Shown: piece after piece, positions 13,701 through 25,198 of the stretch
Layout: every line of letters starts with the position of its first letter
Position numbering within the stretch: the first letter of the stretch is position 1
Assembly: GCF_037975245.1 (NCBI RefSeq)
Contig: NC_092561.1
Span: forward strand, 5,570,001 to 5,634,000
Source of the DNA: Apostichopus japonicus
Lineage: Eukaryota; Echinodermata; Holothuroidea; Aspidochirotida; Stichopodidae
Length of the DNA: 64,000 bases
Direction of reading: 5' to 3'
Made by a program: the position numbers and the translations under genes
Notes under the pieces: generated by a model
The model's database searches: none
The model's input: the letters and a program-made list of their open reading frames with translations, nothing else
What the model was told of the DNA's origin: nothing

Positions 13701-16700
13701 ACCCCCTGCTTTGGGTCAGTAAAACTCCCCTTTGGGTGGATCATACCACTATCTTTGTTTGATTTCAGTATCTTCAAAGTGATGGAGTGTGATACCAATT
13801 TATAATTTTGGGGGGATATTTATTTACAATGCAATCTGAATATGATGTAACCAATTAGTGGTGCACCATATCATACAAACAGCCATTTTGGTATTTGTCT
13901 CAGACGACCAGAAAGCCATTAAGAATTTGCCCTGCACCCTTTTAGACAACAAATGAATGATTTCACAATGTTTTAGATATTTAGGTTGTTAGGACATATT
14001 TTTCAAATCACTATTCATTACGCACAAAACAGAAAAGGAAAAGGACTATTTTCAATCTTTTCAATTTTTTTTTTCCTTTTTTTTTCCCTTTTGTTTTTTA
14101 CTTACTTTGTTGAATATGAAACTTCATTTGTCAATCTGACCAACTATTCGACAGAATAATATTTTAATGTGTTTATATATTGTGTGGCACTTAAGTGGTT
14201 GTCTCCTATAAATACTATTGTGTTCTTTGTATAAAAAAACTGCTATAAATCTTTGCACTCATCTTATAGCATATCCCTTCATGGTTATGGGATTTAAGTA
14301 TTGAATATATCTAACATTGAAAAAAATTATCAAAGTCAACCCAAGGAACTGCTTTAACTGACATCTAAGTTTGCCTTTTATTTAATCGTTGACAAATTAA
14401 CGGGGACACATGCCCCAATTTCATTTCTTGAAAAGACTGTCGATGCGTCAATCAGTTTGCGTGATTGGTCACCGCTGTATGTCACAGCAAGATTTCCACC
14501 TGTCACGGCTATTTAGCCTTCAAGAAAAGAACCGAATGATCCTCTACTTGAACAGGAGCCACTCTCAATGTATCTATTCGTTGCGGGGGGGGGGGGGGGG
14601 CATGTGTTTGTCCTCCACAGTTTGTCAAGTTTTGGTGCTTCTAAGTGAGTACAAAGGTATTTATTTAGCAAGTGTTGTTATTCGATTCAATCATGAATGA
14701 GACTTCAAATATGTAGTCACTCAACCTTGAATCTCCAAATATTTGACTACAAGTCTCTTCGTTCAGTGTCAATGATTAATTTGAATGTTTCAGTATGTAT
14801 GTATGTATGTATTTTAGATCCTCTTGCAAGCAGGAACTCGCGTAGAAGCCATCATTGGCTTATCAAAGCCGCAAGCTGACCGAAGTCAGTCTCTTAGATT
14901 CATCTTTAACGTCCATGATTATGAATTGTCAATTGTCAACAACTCTGTTACTGGACGACATACATTAATCTTGTTGTGACTCGAACTCAGGACCTTATGG
15001 TTGAAAGGCACCAGCGTTAACCACTGAGCTAACACTCCTGTATGATTTTCAAGTAGCTTCTAAATTTTTAAACATTTTGGGCTAAATAATTTTGGACATT
15101 TCATTAAACTTTAAAAGTCAAGATATATTGAGAAATCTTAGTAATCCACAATGAAAGGCTGACTGGACTCTGGAAGTAAACAATATATATTTGTAAAAAT
15201 TTGATAAAATTTGCAACTTTTTACTTAAAAATCTGATTTCTTCTTTCAATGATCAAGACAAATATGCACAAGGGTTTCATTATGAAAACTGTTTATATTA
15301 GTATCCAACCAAAATGTTTTGTTCCCCCAAAACAGTACATATTAGAAAAAATTTGGCTAGCTTTGTGATTTGATGTTAAAAATTTTCATGACATTTTATG
15401 GAAATTTCATATTTTAGGGGATTACTGTAAGGCATTTGATTATATGTACCTTACCACTTAACTTTACCAGTTACCCTTACCTTACCTTAAATTACCTTGC
15501 ATGGTCATGTATCATTCTACCAAGTAATAAGAAACTTCACACAAAATTCAGCTTTGTCATTCGTTTAGACTTGTTACAAGTTGTTTTGGAAAGTTCAGCA
15601 AAAATGCAAATCAATGGAAAAATATTGTAAATAATTTATAGCACCTGCTCGGCTGTTTCGAAACAACTCAAACGTAACAACCCACAAGGTCGGTACCTCA
15701 AAAAAAATCAATGAGAAACTATTTAAAAGACTTTTAGGGCTTGAAATTGCATCTAGTTACCATGCATGAAAAGTACAGTACTTGAATGAGACATATCTTG
15801 GATTTCATTCTCAGGTTCTCTGTTTTTTAACTGATGTTAACTATAAAGATACTACTGTACAGATCCTTGAAACATTAGACGAACATTAACAGTTAGGGTC
15901 TGCTTGACAGCTACATCGATTTATTTAAAGGAGTGTTCCAGACAAACGAATGTCAAAAGGCCTTGAAAACCCCAAAATAAACAGAGTATCATGACTTAAA
16001 ATATTTTGTTTTGGTTTGGGGTTTATTTCATGCAATTTTGTTGAACTAAAGATAGAACCCCAAGAAAGTACTTCTTCAAGGAATCTTATCTCATTTCTTA
16101 ATGGCGACGGACTGCTGTATAAGGTTTGCAGCAAATTTATTCAACTCACATGGCACCTTTTAAAATACAATTCAAGTTCTTGACATTCCACTTAACTGAA
16201 AAAACATGACTTCCCCATTTTTTATCGTTTGATAGAACGGTAATCAATTCGCAATTCTCAAAAGAAGACATGTGTTATGTGAAATTTCCACGAACCGTCT
16301 CTTGCCCAGGGGCTCGATAATTCCCAGAGTAGGGCTTTCATAAAGTGGCCTTCTCATAACAATGTGCAGCTTTGCCTTCCCCGTAGCCCATCCCTCCCTT
16401 TTTTGACATATATGCTTTCTCCCTTCAACTGCCCCTCTTTCCAGTTTCTCATAGCATATTCCCCAGTTCTCTCCAGGGAACATGATTCAGCCTGAAAACT
16501 GTCAGTTTCGACATCACATGAGAATATGAGAACGACAGTCAACAGTAGACAGGTACCCCCAAAAAAAGCAAAAAGGTTATTTAACAAAAGAAAAAGAACT
16601 AAGTGATGTTCATGGCAGGTTTGTTTCAAGCTTATCTCGGTGAAACTTTACAAATTGGATTTTTGTCGAGATCGAGTAAAATGATGAATTTGTAAGAGAG

Positions 16701-17506
16701 AACTTTTTTTCTTTTTTTTTTCAAATCGGTAAAAAAAGAAAATTATGCATTTACTGTATAGAAGACAAGTTTTAATTGGTTTATGTCAGAATTTTGTTTC
16801 ATTCTAACCCCCCCCCCCTTTTTTTCCATCTGCAAATATTAATCTGAAGTGAAATGAATGTTGGTTTTTTAAATTTCTTTTTTGTTTTTTTTTTTTTATA
16901 GATGATGATCAGGAATAAAGGTACAGCCAAATTTCTTGATTTGTCTTCCAAATTTTTCCATTGCAGGTAGAACGATTACAATCCGCAAGGGCTTCATCCT
17001 CCACGAAGCAAAACCAAACCACGGAAGCAACCGAAAGAGAACCATCCACGAGAGGGACGGAAGGACCAAACGAAACTTTACCTCTCGCACAGGACCAGAT
17101 GCCACCCTCCATGGATTACGCCGCATGGATTACGCCGTGTGCACCGGTCGCTGACCTTCCAGAGACGGAGAACAGAGAGGTAGCTGTCGTGGAGTTGGAT
17201 GGAGCTTCGAGATCGCCGCCCTCTTTCGATTCTGCCGGGGATTCCACGTCATCGCCATCTCCCGACGAAAATCAAAACGTGAGTCGACAGAAGGGAAAGG
17301 GTAAAAGCAAAGCTGGACCACGGAGGACGCCGCAGAAGAGAGGCGCGACCACTTCGGAAGAGGTGCATTATGGGAAGAGACCAAAACGTGGAGGAAGGCA
17401 GCAGGAGAATCAAAACGGGAACAATTCGAACGCAGAACATCATTCCGACGCCACCTCGCCGCTGCAAAAGTTGGGAAAGTGGTTGAGAGAGAAGGTCACT
17501 CCATGA
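1595..17506 (+). CDS. NADSYN1: Glutamine-dependent NAD+ synthetase, 3' eight exons (partial gene)
   Basis: This enzyme catalyses the last step of NAD+ synthesis, ATP-dependent amidation of nicotinic acid adenine dinucleotide using ammonia from glutamine, in the cytosol. Exons seen: 1595-1763, 2720-2855, 4018-4124, 4906-5037, 5912-5981, 7217-7345, 11899-12075 and 16967-17506. Their lengths and phases join into one frame of about 485 residues ending in TGA at 17504-17506. The pieces follow the order of vertebrate NADSYN1, including the blocks [67 protein letters not shown] and [12 protein letters not shown]. The nitrilase-type glutaminase domain and the SGGVDS-type P-loop of the synthetase domain must be encoded left of the window, so the gene is cut by the window edge, not broken. 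One intron uses a GC donor. The last exon adds a long charged tail absent from the human protein. Identification is firm. Confidence 0.96.
2720..2855 (+). CDS. NADSYN1: NADSYN1 exon b (synthetase domain)
   Basis: The acceptor CTTTCAG ends at 2719 and the donor CAG|GTGCGC follows 2855. The product continues as [19 protein letters not shown] and then [20 protein letters not shown]. The RENLALQN stretch is a hallmark of the NAD synthetase fold. The exon ends on a codon boundary. Confidence 0.95.
2905..3222 (-). mobile_element. tRNA-derived SINE with conserved central domain
   Basis: Read on the minus strand, it begins near 3222 with a tRNA-like head. The A-box-like sequence is TGGCCAATTGGCTAAGG and the B-box-like sequence is GGTTCGATTCC. 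A body with TCCTTGGGCAAGATGC and ACCCAGGGGTTAAATGG follows, then a tail of AAAGCGCTATATAAA plus an ATT-rich repeat at 2905-2930. The body resembles the widely shared SINE central domains of deuterostomes (Deu/Nin type). It lies antisense in the intron 2856-4017. Confidence 0.8.
3456..3481. repeat. (GACA)n microsatellite
   Basis: About six perfect CAGA units, intronic. Confidence 0.9.
4018..4124 (+). CDS. NADSYN1: NADSYN1 exon c (synthetase domain)
   Basis: The acceptor CCGTAG ends at 4017 and the donor TG|GTGAGA follows 4124. It encodes [17 protein letters not shown] and then [13 protein letters not shown]. The exon ends after two bases of a cysteine codon completed in the next exon. The LGTSNVDE segment matches the conserved LGSANVDE of vertebrate NADSYN1. 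Confidence 0.95.
4906..5037 (+). CDS. NADSYN1: NADSYN1 exon d (substrate-binding signature)
   Basis: The acceptor CTATAG ends at 4905 and the donor GG|GTGAGT follows 5037. It encodes [28 protein letters not shown] and [10 protein letters not shown]. The [21 protein letters not shown] block is the strongest family signature in the window. Confidence 0.96.
5405..5850. repeat. 35-bp minisatellite in NADSYN1 intron
   Basis: The unit is about 35 bp, of the form TTTATATTCTGTATTTCCC plus TGCATTATGTTCATGC. The central units (about 5450-5640) are almost identical and the outer ones are diverged and of variable length. Because the unit is not a multiple of three, open frames across it cycle the same peptide through two reading frames. 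They are not genes. The array ends about 60 bp before exon 5912-5981. Confidence 0.9.
5912..5981 (+). CDS. NADSYN1: NADSYN1 exon e, spliced through a GC donor
   Basis: The acceptor ATTTAG ends at 5911. It encodes [20 protein letters not shown] and TDE, matching the TAELEPLADGQVSQTDE region of vertebrates. The frame and the homology both require the exon to end at GAG (5979-5981). The following bases are GCAAGT, so the intron starts with GC rather than GT. Using any nearby GT would break the QTDE|EDMGMTY junction. Confidence 0.92.
6637..6940. repeat. Two-copy tandem duplication of about 152 bp
   Basis: The copies are 6637-6788 and 6789-about 6940. Both start ATATGGTCTA, share CTTACCTTCACTATGTTAAT and GCTATAAAGTTG, and end near TGGACTTGTGTACA.TCATGC. 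Moderate divergence indicates an old duplication. It lies in the intron with the GC donor. Confidence 0.85.
7217..7345 (+). CDS. NADSYN1: NADSYN1 exon f
   Basis: The acceptor TTTCAG ends at 7216 and the donor GAG|GTAATT follows 7345, with phase 0 at both ends. It encodes [20 protein letters not shown] and then [19 protein letters not shown], which tracks the vertebrate EDMGMTYAELSVYGRLRK and GPYSMFCKL blocks. The open frame on the opposite strand here is only its shadow. Confidence 0.95.
7461..7911 (+). mobile_element. hAT-like MITE carrying the shared hairpin module
   Basis: The ends are inverted copies of CAGGGATGCCAG (7461-7472 and 7900-7911). The flanks no longer show a clear 8-bp duplication. 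The right half (about 7729-7846) carries the module also found at 33.2, 34.3, 40.7 and 52.1 kb, with GCGCCAACC and GGTGGCGC followed by CAGATAGTC. There is no coding capacity. It lies in the NADSYN1 intron 7346-11898. Confidence 0.65.
8116..8469. mobile_element. hAT MITE with CAGGGGTGGGCAACC ends
   Basis: The left end CAGGGGTGGGCAACC and the right end GGTTGCCCACCCCAG form a 15-bp terminal inverted repeat with one or two end mismatches. The flanking octamers 8108-8115 (TGTAAGAT) and 8470-8477 (CGTTAGTT) agree at five of eight positions, as for a decayed hAT target duplication. The inner sequence includes GGGCCGCACC and GGCCGCAAAA near the ends, as in many vertebrate and invertebrate hAT MITEs. 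It is intronic and non-coding. Confidence 0.85.
10611..11480 (+). repeat. Polypyrimidine CT-rich minisatellite
   Basis: About 870 bp in which almost every base on the + strand is C or T apart from regularly spaced single A (and a few G) in units such as CCCTTACTCTTACTCCTCTC. Unit length varies between about 20 and 40 bp. Open frames of up to 371 codons through it are low-complexity artefacts. It lies in the NADSYN1 intron 7346-11898, about 420 bp before the exon at 11899. Confidence 0.92.
11899..12075 (+). CDS. NADSYN1: NADSYN1 exon g
   Basis: The acceptor TTCCCAG ends at 11898 and the donor GAG|GTAAGA follows 12075, with phase 0 at both ends. It encodes [40 protein letters not shown] and [19 protein letters not shown]. 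This is the C-terminal part of the conserved synthetase domain and is nearly identical in register to the vertebrate protein. Confidence 0.96.
12655..12990 (-). mobile_element. Possible 3' fragment of a non-LTR retroelement
   Basis: On the minus strand the segment ends in a repeated AAATG tail (12662-12683). It is preceded by a G+C-richer block with GGGAGCGAAGCACCCCGTCA and then AGCCCGCAAGGG that stands out from the AT-rich intron. The tail form suggests target-primed insertion. No protein similarity is readable, so the family is unknown. Confidence 0.4.
14585..14600. repeat. G16 homopolymer
   Basis: A run of sixteen G residues in the NADSYN1 intron. Similar G or C runs of eight or more recur all over the window. 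Confidence 0.95.
14794..15043 (-). mobile_element. tRNA-derived SINE with (ATAC)n tail
   Basis: On the minus strand it starts near 15043 with GGAGTGTTAGCTCAGTGGTT (A box) and has GAGTTCGAGTC (B box) about 45 bases later. It ends with a repeated ATAC tail at 14794-14815. The T-arm does not pair, so this is a SINE head and not a working tRNA gene. It lies antisense in the NADSYN1 intron 12076-16966. Confidence 0.75.
16967..17506 (+). CDS. NADSYN1: NADSYN1 terminal exon with long basic tail
   Basis: The acceptor TTGCAG ends at 16966. The exon encodes 179 residues and the stop at 17504-17506. Its first codons (VERLQSAR) align with the end of vertebrate NADSYN1, which stops about 20 residues after this junction. 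The rest is a hydrophilic, probably disordered tail rich in S, T, Q, N, K and R. It includes a basic cluster around [20 protein letters not shown] and another at [12 protein letters not shown], which resemble nuclear-localisation or nucleic-acid-binding sequence. The tail is an open continuation in the correct frame with a higher G+C content than the flanks, so I take it as coding. Confidence 0.85.
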   Translation, partial: VERLQSARASSSTKQNQTTEATEREPSTRGTEGPNETLPLAQDQMPPSMDYAAWITPCAPVADLPETENREVAVVELDGASRSPPSFDSAGDSTSSPSPDENQNVSRQKGKGKSKAGPRRTPQKRGATTSEEVHYGKRPKRGGRQQENQNGNNSNAEHHSDATSPLQKLGKWLREKVTP

Positions 17507-18273
17507 AGGAACGTCCCATACCTAGGACTGGCTGGTGAAGGCCCGTAAAAGAGTTCGAAAGGGCAACTGAAATAAGTGCAAGGATTTAAGAACGTACCAA
17601 AGTAGCTGGTTGCTTTTTGCAATGTTTATCTGCCACCGTGGGGAATTTATTGGGGGTTTTCTTTCCTCTTTGTAGGTTTTGTATTGTTAATACAGCAACA
17701 ACATTTATGACTCTTCAGTATAAATTGTGAGCATCAACTACTTCAAAAGTTGCAATATATAATATATTCTGCAACAAAGCACCCTCATTTTAATAATATA
17801 AACATTTCTCAAAGTGGGGTGGGAGGTATCCCCTTCCCTTTGAGAAATGTTTATATTATTAAAACTAGGGTGCTTTGTTGCAGACAATGTTATATTGTGG
17901 GAAAGGGAAGGGGATACCTTCCCCCCACCCCTCCCCATAGAGCCCATCCCCAGGTTGCTACATCCCGGGTTGCCAAGGTGATGAAGGTGGAAATTGGGGT
18001 CATCTAGCCAACAAAGTTTAAATACGGAGGGCACGAAACTTCCAAACCACTTGAATATTTGTTTCATTTCCAGTCTCCATGTAAATGATTCCTTGCATTG
18101 CCTAAAGCAATCAGCTAGATTTGATGTACGAATTTCAAAATTTTCCAATTAATTTACCTTGACTTATACTTGATCGGAAAAATTGATGACAAAGGAAAAA
18201 GTCTTCATTTCTGTAAATATATACGTATTCACAACATTCACACCTGTCAGGCAAAAATTTACTGCATAATAAA
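17507..18273 (+). other. Candidate NADSYN1 3' UTR
   Basis: This follows the NADSYN1 stop codon. The first canonical AATAAA I find downstream is at 18268-18273, and an ATTAAA variant lies at 17858-17863. If transcription reaches either, the mature RNA would carry part or all of the inverted repeat at 17770-17882. The real 3' end cannot be fixed from sequence alone. Confidence 0.4.
17770..17882. repeat. 44-bp-arm inverted repeat after NADSYN1
   Basis: The left arm 17770-17813 and right arm 17839-17882 are nearly perfect reverse complements (TGCAACAAAGCACCCTC at one outer end, GGGTGCTTTGTTGCA at the other). The 25-base loop GTGGGGTGGGAGGTATCC plus CCTTCCC recurs in inverted form at about 17899-17930, so the structure is nested. 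It probably derives from a foldback MITE. It contains an ATTAAA at 17858-17863. Confidence 0.85.
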
Positions 18274-18550
18274 ATCATTTTAATGACATGAAAATTTTTA
18301 TAATAACAGACAATCTTAATTTAAAATTAAAATTTTGTAAAACACAAATTTTCAATGTATATTTATATTGAGCTTTTTTTTTAAACTATTTTTTTTGTCA
18401 AAACTGATTGTTCATTTGCTCATGTTAAGTAATGGGTGGTGATGTTATTTTATATTAAGGGGGGGGGGGTTATTTATTGCCTTTTGAATTATAGGAACAT
18501 TTTTATTTAACATGAATAGCGAGTGAGACTGGGTATGAATTGTCACTGCA

Positions 18551-18918
18551 TTAAAGGGTGTGAAGACTTGCGCATATCGAAACGTCTAATGCGGGTAATC
18601 TGACCTAGTTTCGAATGAGGTGTAACAGAAGTGTTAGACACTACCATCGATCCCAGAAAATACATACACAGCTTGCTACCATCAGTAATTAGACACTAGT
18701 GTACAGTCAGTGCATACAACTGCAGTCAATACCCACATCACAGTGTAGAAACAATACAGCGATGGACATCTCAGGTCCAGCTAAAGATAACAATGTATCA
18801 CGTTTCTTTACTGTCTGCATTTTGTAGCGACACGAAAAGAACGTCACTTTCAAGCAACAGAATGTTAACTTTTTCAGATGGCCGCACACATTTTGGGGCG
18901 AGTCTTCAATGCCTTTTA
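18551..18918 (+). mobile_element. TTAA-flanked MITE, copy 1
   Basis: It begins TTAAAGGGTGTGAAGAC and ends GAGTCTTCAATGCCTTTTA. It aligns over its whole length with 27927-28293 in the same orientation and with 55456-55818 in reverse. The terminal inverted repeat is about 20 bp. The right TTAA has mutated to TTTTA. There is no coding capacity. Confidence 0.85.
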
Positions 18919-21900
18919 GTATTTCATTGATTCAGAATAGGCATGCTCCATACCAAAAGTTTTTCTCCTCTCCTTTCTTGCTTTTTTGGCGGGGTGGGGG
19001 GGGAGGGGTGGTGATTGAGTAGGGGTAGCATTTTTTGTGAGGGAGGTTGATGACTTGTCCTATTAGTATGTTATTGACATATGTATTGGATCTTACATTT
19101 GTAGTGTGAATGTACAACGTAAAGCTTTATAATAATGATGTTAATGTTATTTGGTTGGGTAGGGGTGTCGTGGGGTGGGGGTGTGCCTGGGAAGGATAGT
19201 GGGGAGGGGTTGTTGGTGGAAGGGAGTTTGGTTTCTACTCTCATAATTAGGCTATGCTTATAACTATACATGTATTGACTTTTTAGAGATGTAGAGTCCA
19301 GTTTTAAGCTTAATTTTGATCACTTTAATACTCCTTTATGCGTAAAACAGCATGTCCATGCATGCAATCACTATATAACATAAGAAAATATTGTTTATTA
19401 AACTCCACCAAAACTCATAGCTAACTTCATTTAATCCAAACCGTATCCAAATCTACTCTGAAATTTTGTAAAATCTTTCCTCAACTGTAATTGATTTTCC
19501 ATATTTTAGTAGACAGTGTCGAGGGAGGTTGTAACAGACTTAAAAACTAACTCCAGAAACAGTTAAAGGTCTTAACCAGTAATCATAAAATATCAAACCT
19601 TTGTTGACGACATTTATTCACTAAAAGATACGTCTGTATACCATACTTTATCAGATCAGGTTTTAAATTTATCACACTCTCGGTCTGTACTTTGCATCGA
19701 TAAAGCACTCGATCTGACATCAAGTGTCTGTCCCTCCAATATCATGCGGTTACCACGGTAATATGTTGAAATGCTTTTACTCGTTGTAGTCCTTAGAATA
19801 AAAGACACCGATAGCGAGGTTGTCGTGGAATGAAAATTCTGGAAAGATCTTTGCAGCTTTAAACTGTGTGCAATGATTCCCAGTTTTATTAAGTTTTTTT
19901 CTGTTTTGGAAGACTTTAGAGAAAAATGAATTTGTGCACAGTAGATTTTGTATTTGTTATGAGACCTAGCATGCATTTATGTATAAATGTTGATTTACCA
20001 TTAATCACATATATACTTGCATACCCACTGAAAATATAAACAGATACAGATGAGGGCTTACTGAACTCATAATGCAATACAAACCTTCCAATGTGTGTGT
20101 GTGTTTTGATGTACAAATGTGATATGGTGCGTGTATTTACTGACCTTATGCACACTAACAGTGTTGTGGGCGATCTATAAACACTGTACACACCCTTTCA
20201 TAGTGGGTTAATTTTGATATGTGAAGTCACATGCTGTTATGACTGTGTGCCAATCAAAACTTACAAACATGTTTGAAATACTAAAATTCACATGTAGGAC
20301 TTGTGGACCATGTTCTTAAAAAATTGTACACTATAGAAGGCTATCATTTAATGTGTCACTTTACACACATACATCACACAGAGGGTTTTAAAATTGGTAA
20401 ATGGATTTTTTTTCAAACAATTCACAACTAATTTTTAGTTGTCAACATTGTCAAGTTTCTTGATTGTCAAAGAGGCATTGCCCCCCCCCCCCTCATTTTT
20501 TTTATTTTTAGTTTTACTTTCATGAAATATTTTCTTAAATCTTATTGTAAGTCCTATCATATCTGTTTCTTTTGATATAAGATTGCTTTAAACTAGTTGT
20601 CTTTTTGTTTCACCCAATTACAAAACCTTAACCTAACAAAAAAGAAGAAAAAATTGCTTTGATCCCTGTAAAACAAAACTGGGTTGAATGAAAGATAGGA
20701 GGGTACCCTCAAAGTAATCTTGTGATTGCTTTCATGAGAGTAATAAAAGCTTAAATTCAAATCAAAACCAAAGACGTGTTTGTGTTATAATGTCATCAAG
20801 TTACAGTTGGATACATATAAGATGTTAACCAGCAATTTGATCTTGTCAAATCTTTTAGAAATATTTTCCCTGTTTTGTACCTTTTTTTCCAATTTCTTTT
20901 GTCCTTGAAGGACACTTAAAATTGCTTTAGATCGAAAAGATAACGTACTGTCAAATATATATCACGAAATTGGCCAAAATTGCAAAAATGTGTGGTCACT
21001 CAATCTAATTTGATTTGATGATGTTCATTTTTGGTTTAGAAAGTTTACATAAATATTGTCTAAATTTCTTGTTTATAGCTGCTTTTTACATTCATTTTCT
21101 TTCTAACTTTTTGACATTATTCAATGCTGAGATCCCCCATAGCAATTCGGTTTATTTACTTGACAAATAGATCGTTGTTTTAAATAAAGACTAACTGTTA
21201 AAAATGTGAGAAACTTGTACACACAAAAAATAGAAGAAAAAGACTAATATTTGAAAGTATGGCTTCAGTCAGAATTTTTAATATTAATATGTCATAGTCC
21301 AATTAAAACTGAAAAAAGGTGAGTTTTAGTAATTTTTTCTAGTTTTTATCCTGTTTTTAAAATATTTTCATTTAAGGTATGTTAAAATGTCTGGAATGGT
21401 CCTTTAAGTTAAGGCCCTATATTGATATTGTATGTATTCAATCTGTATTGTGTTTTTGTCCTATTGTTTTGTGAATTTATTAAAGAGTGTTTGGTGTTTT
21501 TAATTGAAATAGAGATGGATGCAGAGGCAAAATTTATGCATACAGATCATATATTACCATTTAGAATGATATATGAAGTGCTTGTTCTTGTTCTTCTTGT
21601 TATTTTATTTTATTTTTATTTTGCATTGTTCTACTTTCAAAGTTCTTCCATAAACGTAATAAGTCTTTCTTTCGTGTTGGCGTAATGTGTGATTAATTAT
21701 AATAAAAGAAAATTTTATATTTTCTCCTTAGTTTTAGTAATGTATCAAGTTTCTCCCCGAAAATTCTTATTGGATTATTAATGTTGGAATTATCTTTGCG
21801 GTTTTGTTCGAAAGAAATGTGTCAGAGCCTTGCAATAATACAAGTTTATATGTATTTGAGTGTGGAGGCAGTGTTGAAAAACCATTCATATTTAATTGAA

Positions 21901-23411
21901 CGCCTGCAGTAAACCATTAAAAACTGTGATCCAGTAAGTCTCGGCTATGCTCTAACTAGCATTTCAAACCTTAACATTGAGTAACCTTCCGGTCTACTAT
22001 TCATGTTGCTCAATCTATACGTATAAACTGAGATTTGACCCTTGGGCGGGGAACCTTTGTTCCCAACCGTAGTGTTTTTCTCCGGCCCTCGTATAGAAAA
22101 GTATAATTTTACAAACAAAAAATGATAATGATAATAAAATGGTATAGCCTGATAATCCGTAATTTGAAATTGTGTTCATTGCTAGATTATTTGAAGTGCG
22201 TTGTATTACTAAGGACATGTGTACCAGATTCAGAGGAACGGAGAAACTATATACCAAAACCAGGACCGACTGCGGATATCTCGATAAACATGCATACCGC
22301 CCGCCCCCCCCCCCACCCCAACACGCCATCTTCAACTGGAATTATGAAAAATTAAGATTTTGATTAGCATTTAATGAAATGGTAGTAACTAGCTGGAGGA
22401 AAATCCACATCCCAATTGGTGATATCGGTTGTTTATGGGAGGGGCGGGGGGGGGGGTGGTAGAGTGCGGTTCAAAGTGAGGGGAGAATTTATTGCCAGTT
22501 CCTCTTTGAAATTATTTGGCACTAAAACCTTACCTGCCAAATAATTTTGCTCAAAATAAGGTGAAACGTAGTCGAAGAACTTAAGCACGACTCGTGAGCA
22601 GTGGTTTGTTACTTTCCACCGATTTTTTCCCCTTTTTTTTTCACGAAAGTACAGCTGTTTTCGGTATAGGCATGGAGCTAGCTCCATGGTATAAGTAACT
22701 TCGGTATCTATCGATAAACAGCTTCCCGTGTCGTCCCTTAGGCTTTCAAGGATTCGATTATGCAACTTGTTCCTTTGACATTTGATTTAAAAAGAAAAAT
22801 GTATATTTTCGGTTAGCAACAGCTTACTGGGAAAATATGAGTTTGCGTTTTTAATTATTTTCCTGTATTCTTGGTTCGAAAATTTCCTAAAATTCACTTC
22901 GTTTTGTTTTGAATAGGAAAACTTGTTTTACAAGTTTCCTTTCAACTATTTTTTAATGTTCTTGTTTATGTCTTACATGAATCAAGTGAAAATGAGTAAT
23001 GCAAGGTGATCGTTAATATTCGAAGAAGTTTCGTGACATAAACACCTACATTGGATTTCGTTACTTCTTCGTTATTCGTTCATCGTTACTTATACGTGAC
23101 TGGGGATTTTTGTCATAAACAGATTATTAACATGCAGATTAACATTACACTGTGCATGATATTTAGTACACCAGGATATAATATTTCATATCTCATGATA
23201 AATAACATTCATGAACTCTACAATTTTTTAATGTGGATCTCGTATTTTCAGGATATATGTTACCGGATAATGTTACATTTAATTACGAAAGAGAACTTTG
23301 TAAGGTTCAATGGAGACAAGCGAAATATCAAGCTTCCTTTCTTTCGCGTGTTGTTTCCATTCTGGTTTTGCACTTTATGCAGGTTACAGTATGTCAAACT
23401 ATAACCGAAAT
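18919..23411. other. Intergenic, no gene seen
   Basis: AT-rich sequence with short homopolymers (C runs near 20481 and 22304, G runs near 18462 just outside and 22446) and the palindrome at 22671. Near 21403 there is a TGGTCCTTTAAG sequence resembling one end of the small TTAA MITE. No coding, RNA gene or complete mobile element is recognised. Confidence 0.5.
22671..22688. repeat. 18-bp perfect palindrome
   Basis: CATGGAGCTAGCTCCATG is perfectly self-complementary. It stands alone, with no matching outer arms beyond a few bases. Confidence 0.8.
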
Positions 23412-24234
<823 letters not shown>

Positions 24235-25133
24235 ATGTTCGACTAAGGCTCCTTAAAAGTTAGTCTTACAGTTATCAAATCTAAGTACTGACACATTTTC
24301 ACGTTATATTTTACTATTTCAGTGCTGATTGGGGGGGGGGGTCGGCTGGGGGTACTTAAATAGAGTATATTTTCTAACATTCAGATATAACAGTAAGATA
24401 ACCGACAGTTTGAGCATAAATCCATACATCTTTCAGCATCGACGTGAAAGAACACAATTCTCTGATATATACATTTTTAATATCGCCGTTCTCAACACCA
24501 ATTATTAATAAACACAAAGTATTTGGTTAAAACGGCTTAACTCATATTTACAAAGTCTATATATAATAAGTGACCGAGTTTAGTTTAAACAAGTAAGCAT
24601 ATAGGAAAGAAAGAAAACAAGACACACACACATTATTAAACTCGTATTTGATATTTAACATTTGTTGGTATTAAGAATCGAATCCGTGCACGGGTTAAAA
24701 TACAATAAGACTCTATATTACAGTTTGACCCCGGATGACCCAGCGCTTTAATGTCAATTTAAATTCAAACTTTCACTGAGATATGATGTAGATTTATTTT
24801 ACATATGCATATTTTTTCGCAACTAATTTTTGGGTCATACAAAATTACAATAAGTGACACCAAGAAAGCCACAAAATTGTGCATTTTTTTTTAAACTATT
24901 GGCAATATTGTTCTATAGGCCCATATGATGTAACAGGTATCTACATACCATGACACGAACTGCTTTAAAAACTTTGAAATATGAGAGGCCCCTATATTGA
25001 GCTTATTCAATCCGAGGAGACTCTTGTCTCGCTCTTTGCATTTTCCGCACTGCTTGAGGTCACAGCCCATATATACAGATAACGCTATAATTATAAATAT
25101 GCGTAAACACGAAAATACATTCCCAGTGTAGTC

Positions 25134-25134
<1 letters not shown>

Positions 25135-25198
<64 letters not shown>

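Noticed and set aside
14980-15043. Possible tRNA gene on the minus strand
   Set aside because: A and B boxes are present but the T-stem does not pair, and the sequence continues into a SINE body with an ATAC tail.
15925-21412. A 5.5-kb element bounded by TTTAAAGGAGTG and its rough inverse
   Set aside because: It would have to contain the last exon of NADSYN1, and the ends match only over about 15 bp. More likely two separate decayed ends.
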